Positions 5,049 to 11,113 of a DNA stretch of 11,513 bases are shown one piece after another. Every line of letters begins with the position of its first letter. Position 1 is the first letter of the stretch. The stretch lies in the NCBI GenBank assembly GCA_007375785.1, contig VMEY01000022.1, positions 1-11,513 of the forward strand, read 5' to 3'. The position numbers and the translations under genes are program-made. The notes beneath the pieces were generated by a model. The model was not told where the DNA came from and did no database searches. It was given only the letters and a program-made list of their open reading frames with translations. The stretch comes from Parcubacteria group bacterium Athens0416_74 (GTDB lineage: Bacteria; Patescibacteriota; Minisyncoccia; Phycocordibacterales; UBA2100).

Positions 5049-5087
5049 GTGACCTCCCCGCCGCGATGAGACCCTAATCCTTTTTTG

Positions 5088-5116
5088 AGTATAGCCCTAC
5101 TGCAATGACCCTACAA
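5088..5116 (-). promoter_or_regulatory. Candidate promoter for the two-HTH gene
   Basis: Minus-strand TTGTAG (5116-5111, weak -35), a 17-nt spacer and TATACT (5093-5088, 5 of 6 matches). It overlaps the last codons of dus and would give a leader of about 33 nt that includes the GGGGAGGT site. Confidence 0.35.
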
Positions 5117-6074
5117 GAATATTTCGCGCATCCGCGAGACTTTCTGTCTCCATGAGCCTGACCCGCAGTTCCTTCGCACCATCCCAGCTTGTGATATATG
5201 CCTTGAAGTGCCTTTTCATGACCGCCTCGTTTACAAAGCCCGATAGATGTTTTTGAAAGAGCTCTATGTGCTCAATGAGGGCCGCTATTCTTTCCTCACG
5301 CGTCGGCTCTCCGCGATTCGTAAAGAGCCACGGATTCCCAAAGATGCCGCGACCAATCATCGCACCGTCCGCATGAGTAGCCGCTATCTTCTCGCGCGCA
5401 TCTGCAAGATTCTGTACATCGCCGTTGCCCACTATGAGTGTCTTTGAGTTGAGCGAGTCGCGTATTTCCACCGCGCGCGCCACACGCTCCCAGCGTGCCG
5501 GCACATCCGACATCTCTTTGCGTGTGCGTGCGTGAAGTATCACGGTATCGGGCTCCTCTGCGAGAAGCTCCGGTAGCCATCGCTCCAGCTCATCTTCGTT
5601 GTATCCGATACGCGTCTTTACCGAGACCGCCATCCGCCGGCTGGCGGACTCGGCACCTCTCTTTGCAGCGCGGATGAGTTCGCGCGCCAGCCCAGGCGTG
5701 CGTATGAGTGCGGAGCCGCAGCCTTGCCGCTCGACTTCTCGTGCGGGACATCCCATGTTGATATCGAAGCCATCAAAGCCGAGCTCGCGGCAAAGCTTTG
5801 CGCCCGCCTCCATATACTCAGGGTTCGCCGTAAAGAGCTGCGCCACGATGGGGTGCTCTTCTTTTGCGTACTCGAGTTTTTTTCTCAGCTTTCGCTGGCC
5901 ATCTTCATCGGCACGCATAAGGCCGTCGGCCGATGTGAATTCGGTGTACATCACGCGCGGTATCGACGGGTCTGAATATTTGGCAATCAGCGTACGAAAT
6001 GCGACGTCGGTCACGTCTTCCATCGGTGCGATCACAAAAAAGGGCCTCTCAAGCCCGTGCCAAAAACTTTGCAT
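5097..6074 (-). CDS. tRNA-dihydrouridine synthase (DusB-like)
   Basis: A 325-residue FMN-dependent enzyme that reduces specific D-loop uridines of tRNA to dihydrouridine. Numbering from the upstream GTG at 6092 (subtract 6 for the ATG form): APMEDVTDVAFR at 22-33 forms the start of the TIM barrel. DGFDINMGCPAREVERQG lies at 107-124 with Cys115 in the catalytic position, KTRIG at 159-163 contacts FMN, ILHART is at 185-190 and GNGDV at 223-227. A helical C-terminal domain follows. I prefer the ATG at 6074 because TGC-TATGTT ends six bases before it; a GTG at 6092 extends the frame by six residues lying over that promoter. The motifs fit DusB more than DusA/C, but the exact paralogue is not certain. 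Confidence 0.93.
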   Translation of the reverse strand: MQSFWHGLERPFFVIAPMEDVTDVAFRTLIAKYSDPSIPRVMYTEFTSADGLMRADEDGQRKLRKKLEYAKEEHPIVAQLFTANPEYMEAGAKLCRELGFDGFDINMGCPAREVERQGCGSALIRTPGLARELIRAAKRGAESASRRMAVSVKTRIGYNEDELERWLPELLAEEPDTVILHARTRKEMSDVPARWERVARAVEIRDSLNSKTLIVGNGDVQNLADAREKIAATHADGAMIGRGIFGNPWLFTNRGEPTREERIAALIEHIELFQKHLSGFVNEAVMKRHFKAYITSWDGAKELRVRLMETESLADARNILVGSLQ

Positions 6075-6080
6075 GCAAAA

Positions 6081-6089
6081 AACATAGCA
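6081..6089 (-). promoter_or_regulatory. Extended -10 promoter for dus, probably leaderless
   Basis: On the minus strand TGC-TATGTT is followed by TTTTGC and the ATG at 6074. The geometry is identical to that at dnaX. Confidence 0.4.
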
Positions 6090-6108
6090 CACACACTCTC
6101 GAAGCTAT

Positions 6109-6136
6109 TTGACAATGCAGTGTTTTGATGGATAAT
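6109..6136 (+). promoter_or_regulatory. Strong sigma70-type promoter for the small plus-strand gene
   Basis: TTGACA (6109-6114, perfect) and GATAAT (6131-6136, 5 of 6) with a 16-nt spacer; TAATAT two bases on (6133-6138) is an alternative with an 18-nt spacer. Transcription from about 6144 would give a leader of about 50 nt containing the stem AGAGCG / CGCTCT (6147-6152 and 6164-6169). Confidence 0.65.
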
Positions 6137-6195
6137 ATTGCTAGGAAGAGCGATCTGGCTGACCGCTCTATAAAAAAGACTGGAATGGGATTGAA

Positions 6196-6417
6196 ATGCG
6201 ACGCGATCCAAAAGCGCGAGGAAAAATCGAGCCGGTTGAAGACTCGACCGCAGATACTGGCGGTTACATCAGCAGTATTGGGGCGCTTGAGAGGGCAATG
6301 AGCCTTGATTCAGTAGTTCTTGCCTTGATTCAAGACGTCATCAAATTGGAGTGTGTCTCCGACGGAGCGCGTAAGCGTCTCCTAGCTATCGTCGAGAAAC
6401 ATTCCCGGACCGAGTAA
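6196..6417 (+). CDS. Hypothetical small protein (73 aa) in a stand-alone transcription unit
   Basis: Not recognised. The N-terminal ~20 residues are charged (MRRDPKARGKIEPVEDS). Residues 28-70 look like two amphipathic helices (IGALERAMSLDSVVLALIQD and then ARKRLLAIVEKH). There are no membrane segments, signal or metal motif. The ribosome-binding site is weak (TGGGATTGAA before ATG). The gene is supported mainly by its setting: a near-consensus promoter upstream at 6109-6136 and a textbook intrinsic terminator 23 nt after its stop, both on the plus strand, whereas the flanking core genes are on the minus strand. The transcript might alternatively act as an RNA. Confidence 0.6.
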   Translation: MRRDPKARGKIEPVEDSTADTGGYISSIGALERAMSLDSVVLALIQDVIKLECVSDGARKRLLAIVEKHSRTE

Positions 6418-6440
6418 TCAACTCGGCACAAAGAACACAT

Positions 6441-6483
6441 GGGGCGACCTTTCGGTCGCCCCAATAATTTTATATATTTTTTT
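6441..6483 (+). terminator. Intrinsic terminator of the small plus-strand gene
   Basis: GGGGCGACC (6441-6449) and GGTCGCCCC (6454-6462) form a perfect 9-bp GC-rich stem with loop TTTC, followed by AATAATTTTATATATTTTTTT. The T-rich tail overlaps the last codons of the convergent ftsQ gene (stop at 6470). Confidence 0.92.
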
Positions 6484-7378
6484 GCTCCTCCCCTTTCATC
6501 TTGTAGTACACTCGATTTCCAAACCGCAAATCTACGTACTCGATTTCTGCGATGCGCTCGCGCAGTGCTTCTGAAGAGAGTACGAGCTCAAGATTGCGCG
6601 CGAGCGTCTCGGGTTCCTGACCAAACGAAGCTTTCACATAAAAATCCTGACCCACTGTCACCCAGAAATCTTGCTCCGGCAGTATGTCGACCCGCGTCGG
6701 CACCAGATTGGTTTCCTGCTGAAAGATGCGCAGGAGCGCGAGGACCGAGGGTAGTTGTCCCGGGATGAGCTTCTGACCAATCGGCGCCCCCTCGATATCA
6801 CCCGTAAATGTGTACGCGGTGGCGAAGTCGCCGTGCGTCGTCGTCGCGGCTGTCGTAAACACAAACCCCTCTTCGTCGAGCGCATAGCACTCATCTTCGG
6901 CGGCGCACCAGAGAGCAAACGGCTCTCTCTCGGTGATTGCGATTACCAGATTCTGCCCGACGGCAGAAGGTCGATACGCGCGCGCACTCTTCACCCGCGG
7001 GAACGATGCGATAATCCCCTGCTCTATCACGCTTTTCGGATACAGAAATATATTTCTCCTTGAGAGGTAGTGAAAGGAGCCGTCGTTTAGAAGCGAGTCG
7101 ACATACGACGAGATTATGGTGGGCTCTATTTTCTTTACGCCCGTGACTTCAATCTTTTGTATCGAAAGCGGCGGTGCGTACGAGATGAGGTGCACGCCAT
7201 ATGCAAGCGCTGCCCCGGCCACCACGACGAGTGTCACCACGATAGCCCGCACTCGTCGGCGCTTCGTGCGCAAAGGTGATGAGCGCCGCGGCCGAGTCTC
7301 CGGCTGTCGAAAAGGAATCGAGCGCGTCTTCTGCGCCGCCGGTTTTCCTTTTCGGAGATCAATAACACGCGCGACCAT
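6470..7378 (-). CDS. ftsQ: Cell division protein FtsQ/DivIB
   Basis: A 302-residue bitopic membrane protein of the divisome that links FtsB/FtsL to septal wall synthesis. A basic cytoplasmic N-terminus (about residues 1-43, rich in Arg/Lys) is followed by one transmembrane helix (about 44-66, VRAIVVTLVVVAGAALAYGV). A POTRA domain follows (about 71-150, beginning LSIQKIEVTGVKKIEPTII and including the ITEREPFALW edge), then the FtsQ beta domain ending in IEYVDLRFGNRVYYK (279-293), the usual C-terminal signature. The start at 7378 lies 26 nt after the serS stop on the same strand, so the two are probably co-transcribed. Its 3' end overlaps the convergent terminator at 6441-6483. Confidence 0.92.
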   Translation of the reverse strand: MVARVIDLRKGKPAAQKTRSIPFRQPETRPRRSSPLRTKRRRVRAIVVTLVVVAGAALAYGVHLISYAPPLSIQKIEVTGVKKIEPTIISSYVDSLLNDGSFHYLSRRNIFLYPKSVIEQGIIASFPRVKSARAYRPSAVGQNLVIAITEREPFALWCAAEDECYALDEEGFVFTTAATTTHGDFATAYTFTGDIEGAPIGQKLIPGQLPSVLALLRIFQQETNLVPTRVDILPEQDFWVTVGQDFYVKASFGQEPETLARNLELVLSSEALRERIAEIEYVDLRFGNRVYYKMKGEEQKNI

Positions 7379-7404
7379 ATAGTGGTGCCGCCTTGAGCGG
7401 CAAT

Positions 7405-8457
7405 TTAGTTTTTCGTTATGAGCTTTTTGCCCATGTAGCTCTGCAACACTTCAGGTACCGTGACGCTTCCGTCGGCGTTTTGGTAGTTCTCGACGATTTG
7501 ACAGAGTACACGCGGCATCGCGAGCGCGGTGTTGTTGAGTGAGTGGACATAGCGCAGCGCACCCGACTCGTCGCGGTAGCGGATGTTGAGGCGCCTCGTC
7601 TGGAAATCGTGAAAGTACGACGACGAATGCGTCTCGCGATACTGCTGCTCGCTCGGCATCCACGCTTCGATGTCGTACTTCTTTACCTGGCCAAGGCCGA
7701 GATCGCCACCACAATTGATGACCACATGGTACGGAAGCTTGAGCTCCTGTAAAAGTGCCTCGGAGTTGGCGGTAATCTCCTCGTGGTGCTTCACCGACTC
7801 CTCGTGGCTCGCTTCGCACAGTACGACCTGCTCGTATTTCACAAACTCATGTATGCGAAAGACTCCCTTGGTATCTTTGCCATGGCTTCCTGCTTCTCGT
7901 CGGAAGCAAGACGAATACGAAAAGTATTTGATTGGTAGCTGCGACTTCTCCAGTATTTCTTCCATGTAGTACCCCATCGTGGCTACTTCTGCAGTCCCCG
8001 CAAGATAATCCCCGTCTTGCGTCTTATAGAGGTCCTCTTCGCTTTGCGGCAAATATCCGGTGCCCATAAACGGCTCACGTCGCACGAGCGAAGGCACTAT
8101 CATGGGCTGAAATCCTTCACGATTCATAAAGCGGTCCTCCACGAAGCGCTGCAGTGCCCACACGAGTCTCGCGCCGTCGTTTTTCAAAAAGTATCCGCGA
8201 AAGCCGGCGACTTTCGCTCCACGCTCGAAATCGGCCATATCGAGGTCAAGCATGAGGTCGACATGACTTTTGGGAGCAAAATCGAATGTGGGGAGCGCAC
8301 CCCAAGTCCGCACTTCTACGTTGTCTGCATCACTCTCTCCGTCGGGCACGGACATATCAGGGACATTGGGTACCCTCACCATCGCTGCGCGCCACTCTTT
8401 GAGTATCTCCTGCATCTCTTCTTCTTGTTTCTTCAAGAGCTCCTTGAGCCCCGTCAT
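7405..8457 (-). CDS. serS: Seryl-tRNA synthetase, open reading frame lacking its true N-terminus
   Basis: Charges tRNA-Ser with serine. This open frame (350 residues from the first in-frame ATG) covers the end of the coiled-coil arm and the whole class II catalytic domain: DNVEVRTWG (45-53), TAEV for serine binding (155-158), motif 2 FRREAGSHGKDTKG (185-198) with the distal HEF at 203-205, and motif 3 LNNTALAMPRVL (307-318) with Arg316. A full enzyme is about 420 residues. The missing start is found just upstream in another frame (8541-8621), so the gene is broken near 8541 by a frameshift, probably with loss of some codons. No alternative start codon lies between the break and 8457. Because serS is essential, a sequence or assembly error, or a second copy elsewhere, is more likely than true loss. 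Confidence 0.93.
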   Translation of the reverse strand: MTGLKELLKKQEEEMQEILKEWRAAMVRVPNVPDMSVPDGESDADNVEVRTWGALPTFDFAPKSHVDLMLDLDMADFERGAKVAGFRGYFLKNDGARLVWALQRFVEDRFMNREGFQPMIVPSLVRREPFMGTGYLPQSEEDLYKTQDGDYLAGTAEVATMGYYMEEILEKSQLPIKYFSYSSCFRREAGSHGKDTKGVFRIHEFVKYEQVVLCEASHEESVKHHEEITANSEALLQELKLPYHVVINCGGDLGLGQVKKYDIEAWMPSEQQYRETHSSSYFHDFQTRRLNIRYRDESGALRYVHSLNNTALAMPRVLCQIVENYQNADGSVTVPEVLQSYMGKKLITKN

Positions 8458-8540
8458 CTTCTGTATGAGCTCCTGGCTTTTCGATGGATCGGCGGAGATG
8501 AGCTTCGACGCCTCTTTTTGCTCGGCACGTTTTGTGTCTA

Positions 8541-8621
8541 TCTATCAACATCGATATGCTTCTTCTTCGCGCCTGCGGCGACGATGTCTTTGTTTTCGCG
8601 GATGAATTTTATATCGAGCAT
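8541..8621 (-). pseudogene. serS: Detached N-terminal start of serS, out of frame with the rest
   Basis: The ATG at 8621 opens MLDIKFIRENKDIVAAGAKK followed by KHIDVDR, the standard SerRS beginning, then meets TAG at 8540-8538. The coding sense resumes in the +1-shifted frame at 8541 as IDTKRAEQKEASKLIS and continues into the 7405-8457 frame. The join sits on the tandem GATAGATAGA. Between 'DVD' and 'AEQ' there are about 15 fewer residues than in E. coli SerRS, so a deletion of roughly 40-45 nt between short repeats fits better than a single lost base (estimate by eye). The AGAGAG 8 nt before the ATG is a weak ribosome-binding site. Confidence 0.85.
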
Positions 8622-8637
8622 ATCAAAACTCTCTAAG

Positions 8638-8653
8638 TGGTAAAATCATAGCA
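8638..8653. promoter_or_regulatory. Overlapping divergent extended -10 promoters of dprA and serS
   Basis: Plus strand: TGG-TAAAAT (8638-8646), 9 nt before the dprA ATG at 8656. Minus strand: TGC-TATGAT (8653-8645), 23 nt before the serS ATG at 8621. The two -10 hexamers share positions 8645-8646, so the two polymerases would exclude each other. No -35 consensus was found on either side. Confidence 0.5.
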
Positions 8654-8655
8654 TT

Positions 8656-9540
8656 ATGCTCCGTGAGCTCAAACAGCTCGAACCGAGTGACTTTCCTCCT
8701 CTTCTGCGCGAGATACCCGACGCTCCCAAGCGGCTCTACCTAAGAGGCGAGCTTCCGCCGTCCGAGTACAAGTGGCTCGCCGTGGTCGGTTCGCGCGCGT
8801 GCACGTCATACGGCCGTCGGGTCGTGCAGTACCTTATAGACGGTCTGCGCGGATACCCGGTGGTCATCGTCTCGGGTCTTGCCTACGGCATGGATACCGA
8901 GGCACATAGAGCGGCCCTGAGTGCCGGACTCCTCACTGTCGCGGTGCCGGGGTCTGGCCTCGATTGGTCCGTGCTCTACCCGAAAGCAAATCACGCACTC
9001 GCGCAAGAAATCCTGGAAAAAGGCGGTGCACATCTCTCCGAAGAGCAGCCGACCGCGAGAGCGATGCACTACATGTTTCCGAAGCGCAACAGAATCATGG
9101 CAGGTATGACGCATGCGACACTCATGGTCGAGGCGAAAGGAAAGTCGGGCAGCTTGATTACCGCAAAGCTCACTGCGGAATACAATCGAGAACTTCTCGT
9201 GGTCCCGGGCTCTATTTTTAGTGAAGAAAGCAAAGGGACGCACCAATTCCTCCGTATGGGTGCGACCGCTGTCACCTCTCCCGAAGACATCCTCGTCGCA
9301 CCGTTGCAAAGTGCCGCGGCGGCTGTGCCGGCAAGCCCACAGCGGACCACGGAAAACCTCAGGGAGCTTTCCCGTTCGGCGGTCCGCCAGGCACTGGAGG
9401 AAAGTCGCGGCAACATCTCCGAAGCAGCGCGGCGCCTGGGCATCAGCCGGCAGACGCTGTATCGGAAGCTGAGCGAGGGCGGCCGGATCGCGACCCAGCC
9501 TGTTGGGCAAGCTGCGACGGCAAGCGGTTTCCCGGGTTAG
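8656..9540 (+). CDS. dprA: DNA-processing protein DprA, fused in frame to a foreign Fis-type C-terminus
   Basis: DprA protects incoming single-stranded DNA and loads RecA during natural transformation. Residues 1-215 are a complete DprA Rossmann core of CPR type: LYLRGELP (27-34), VVGSR (43-47), SGLAYGMD (73-80), the FPKRNRIMAG loop (141-150), SGSLITA (164-170), VPGS (184-187) and GATAVTSPEDIL (202-213), where such proteins are close to their end. From about residue 216 the sequence changes to an Ala/Pro linker and a Fis-family helix-turn-helix (about 238-272, ending RRLGISRQTLYRKL), and the DNA becomes more GC-rich. I read this as two genes joined by chance in one frame; a real DprA-Fis fusion is the less likely alternative. 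The start is the ATG at 8656, preceded by TGG-TAAAAT. Confidence 0.85.
   Translation: MLRELKQLEPSDFPPLLREIPDAPKRLYLRGELPPSEYKWLAVVGSRACTSYGRRVVQYLIDGLRGYPVVIVSGLAYGMDTEAHRAALSAGLLTVAVPGSGLDWSVLYPKANHALAQEILEKGGAHLSEEQPTARAMHYMFPKRNRIMAGMTHATLMVEAKGKSGSLITAKLTAEYNRELLVVPGSIFSEESKGTHQFLRMGATAVTSPEDILVAPLQSAAAAVPASPQRTTENLRELSRSAVRQALEESRGNISEAARRLGISRQTLYRKLSEGGRIATQPVGQAATASGFPG
9298..9330. other. Probable junction between CPR and proteobacterial sequence
   Basis: Left of about 9300 the codons encode the last DprA motif and match the moderate GC of the core block. Right of it, codons are dominated by G/C in third position and every gene is proteobacterial in type. The ORF crosses without a stop, which happens by chance about one time in three if both sides are open. 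The exact joining base cannot be fixed by eye. Confidence 0.7.
9301..9540 (+). pseudogene. 3' fragment of a Fis-family (sigma54-activator-like) regulator
   Basis: About 80 codons in frame with the DprA part. LRELSRSAVRQALEESRGNI continuing SEAARRLGISRQTLYRKL matches the C-terminal Fis-type HTH found at the end of bacterial enhancer-binding proteins (family pattern 'E..AI..AL....GN.S.AAR.LGI.R.TLYRKL'). The AAA+ and sensor domains that should precede it are absent, so only the tail of the original gene is here. It converges on the transporter operon. Confidence 0.6.
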
Positions 9541-9632
9541 ACCCGACGCCGTCAGACCAGCGGCCGAAAGTCAGCGCTGGCGACACGGCGAGCCGTGGTC
9601 CGCCGCGCCCTTCCGATCCGTGTTGCAGCCGG
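9541..9632. other. Convergent intergenic gap with small GC-rich stems
   Basis: 92 bp between the Fis-fragment stop and the binding-protein stop. Two short stems are visible, CCAGCG / CGCTGG (9557-9562, 9575-9580) and CACGG / CCGTG (9584-9588, 9593-9597). Neither is followed by a T-run on either strand, so I do not call a terminator. Confidence 0.4.
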
Positions 9633-10280
9633 CTACTTGTCGTACTGGCGGGCGTAGGCCTCGTCGTTGTAAAGGCCTTCGCCAAAACGGTCGCGGCCGT
9701 AGCTGGCGATGATCTTTTGCCCCGCCGGAGAGGCGACGAAGGCAACGAACTTCTCCGCCGTGCCGGCCGGCTGGATGCCGGCCTTCTGCCATATCTGCAT
9801 TTCCTTCTGGTGGGTGCCGGAGTTGTCGCCACGTGAGACGAAGCGGGCACCCGCTTTGGCAACGCGCTGGTAGGCATCCGCGGCGCTGGTCGCCTGGCCA
9901 ATGCCGGCCGGGTCGGACTTCGGCCCGACGATGTAGAACTCGTTGGAACCGATCAAGGTCTTGCCACTGGCCCAGCCGTCCTTGAGGGCCTTGTCTACCT
10001 GGGCCGGCGCATGCACCATGACCATGTCGACCTTCTTTTCCTGCAGCAGTTTGAGCGATGCGCCGGTGCCGGCCTTGACCCAGACCATCTGCGCATCGGC
10101 ACGGCGGGAAAATTCCTCGGCCAGCAATTTCAGCAGGCCGAGCTCGCCGGGGCTGCCGGTGGCCAGCGAAAACGAATTCCCGCCAGCGCCGTAGGTGGCG
10201 CCGGCCTCGTCGGCGGCAAAGCCTGGCAGGGCGCTGACGAGGGTTGCGGCCAAGGCGATCTTGAGCAGTGTTCTGCGCAT
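9633..10280 (-). CDS. TupA-like periplasmic binding protein, apparently shortened
   Basis: A 215-residue secreted protein with a Sec signal peptide (MRRTLLKIALAATLVSALPG, predicted cleavage after GFA at 22). It parallels the neighbouring TupA: SLATGSPGELGLLKLLAEEF for the anion-site start, KAGTGASLKLLQEKKVDMVM, and FVSRGDNSGTH (147-157). After AGIQPAG (167-173) it jumps to TAEKFVAFVASPAGQKII, whereas TupA has about 70 residues between the equivalent points. A segment of lobe 2 is therefore missing, in frame, at 9759-9764, in a GCCGGC-rich context. Function is doubtful if the deletion is real. The ATG at 10280 fits the signal peptide and has AAGGTGG upstream; the frame is open much further, but that part is a shadow of tupA. 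It starts 11 nt after the tupA stop, so same operon. Confidence 0.75.
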   Translation of the reverse strand: MRRTLLKIALAATLVSALPGFAADEAGATYGAGGNSFSLATGSPGELGLLKLLAEEFSRRADAQMVWVKAGTGASLKLLQEKKVDMVMVHAPAQVDKALKDGWASGKTLIGSNEFYIVGPKSDPAGIGQATSAADAYQRVAKAGARFVSRGDNSGTHQKEMQIWQKAGIQPAGTAEKFVAFVASPAGQKIIASYGRDRFGEGLYNDEAYARQYDK

Positions 10281-10291
10281 GACGGCCACCT

Positions 10292-11113
10292 TCAAGGCTT
10301 CGCGTTGGAGAAGAACAGTTGTTCGCCGCCGATCTTGTAGTCGGCAATCGCCTTCTGGCCTTCGGCCGAGACCACCCAGTCGATGAACTTCTGGCCGTCG
10401 GCCTGCTTGACGTGGGCATGTTTGGCGGGATTCACCAGGATCACGCCGTACTGGTTGAACAGTTTGGTGTCGCCTTCGACGACGATGCCCATTTCGCCGC
10501 GATTCTTGAACGAGAGCCAGGTGCCGCGATCGGCGAGGATGTAGGCGTTCATCGAGGCGGCAGTGTTGAGCGCCGGGCCCATGCCGGAGCCGGTGTCGCG
10601 GTACCACGGGCCCTTGGCCTTGTCGAGATCGACGCCGGCGGCTTTCCAGTAGCGCAGTTCGGCGGCGTGGGTGCCGCTCTTGTCGCCGCGCGAGACGAAG
10701 GGCGCCTTGGCGGCTTCGATGCGGCGCAGGCCTTCGAGGATGTCCTTGCCCGCGGCTTTCGCCGGATCGGCCTTGGGGCCGATGACGATGAAGTCGTTGT
10801 ACATGACTTCCTGGCGCTTGACGCCGAAACCCTCGGCGATGAATTTTTCCTCGGCGGCCTTGTCATGCACGAACACGACATCTGCATCGCCACGCCGCGC
10901 CATGTCCAGCGCCTGGCCGGTGCCCAGAGCGACGACGCGCACCTTGATGCCGCTGGCCTTCTCGAACAGCGGTAGCAGGTGGCCGAAGAGGCCGGACTGC
11001 TCGGTCGAGGTGGTCGATGAAACGGTAATGAAGCGTTCCTGGGCCTGGCTGGCGGTGGCAGCCAGCAGGCCGAGGGAAGCGAGGGCGGTGCAGAACAGGC
11101 GACGGGTGATCAT
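10292..11113 (-). CDS. tupA: Tungstate ABC transporter substrate-binding protein (TupA-like)
   Basis: A 273-residue periplasmic protein that binds an oxyanion, by family tungstate, and delivers it to the ABC permease. Signal peptide residues 1-24 with AxA-type cleavage after ASQA. The TupA hallmark VSSTTSTEQSGLF (31-43) provides the Thr/Ser anion ligands. Further conserved blocks are VALGTGQALDMARRGDADVV (61-80), VMYNDFIVIGPKADPA (103-118) and FVSRGDKSGTH (139-149), then the TWLSF region and FNQYGVILVNP (219-229). Length is normal. The start at 11113 has AGGAGGAA upstream and overlaps the tupC stop as ATGA, indicating translational coupling. Tungstate rather than molybdate is inferred from family features only. 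Confidence 0.88.
   Translation of the reverse strand: MITRRLFCTALASLGLLAATASQAQERFITVSSTTSTEQSGLFGHLLPLFEKASGIKVRVVALGTGQALDMARRGDADVVFVHDKAAEEKFIAEGFGVKRQEVMYNDFIVIGPKADPAKAAGKDILEGLRRIEAAKAPFVSRGDKSGTHAAELRYWKAAGVDLDKAKGPWYRDTGSGMGPALNTAASMNAYILADRGTWLSFKNRGEMGIVVEGDTKLFNQYGVILVNPAKHAHVKQADGQKFIDWVVSAEGQKAIADYKIGGEQLFFSNAKP

Noticed and set aside
7386..7402. Hairpin TGCCGC / GCGGCA between serS and ftsQ as a terminator
   Set aside because: On the minus strand it is not followed by a T-run; it more likely lies within a serS-ftsQ transcript.
8530..8560. Programmed frameshift in serS
   Set aside because: There is no slippery heptamer or downstream structure, and the apparent loss of about 15 residues fits a deletion better than recoding.
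9571..10419. 282-codon minus-strand ORF overlapping the binding proteins
   Set aside because: Arg/Pro/Gly-rich shadow in high-GC DNA; the other minus frame has a signal peptide and conserved binding-protein motifs.
10281..10607. N-terminal extension of the second binding protein
   Set aside because: The first 109 codons of that open frame lie over tupA, are Arg-rich and are followed by a clear signal peptide starting at 10280.
10319..10975. 218-codon plus-strand ORF
   Set aside because: Antisense to tupA, repetitive in valine, aspartate and glycine, with no start signals.
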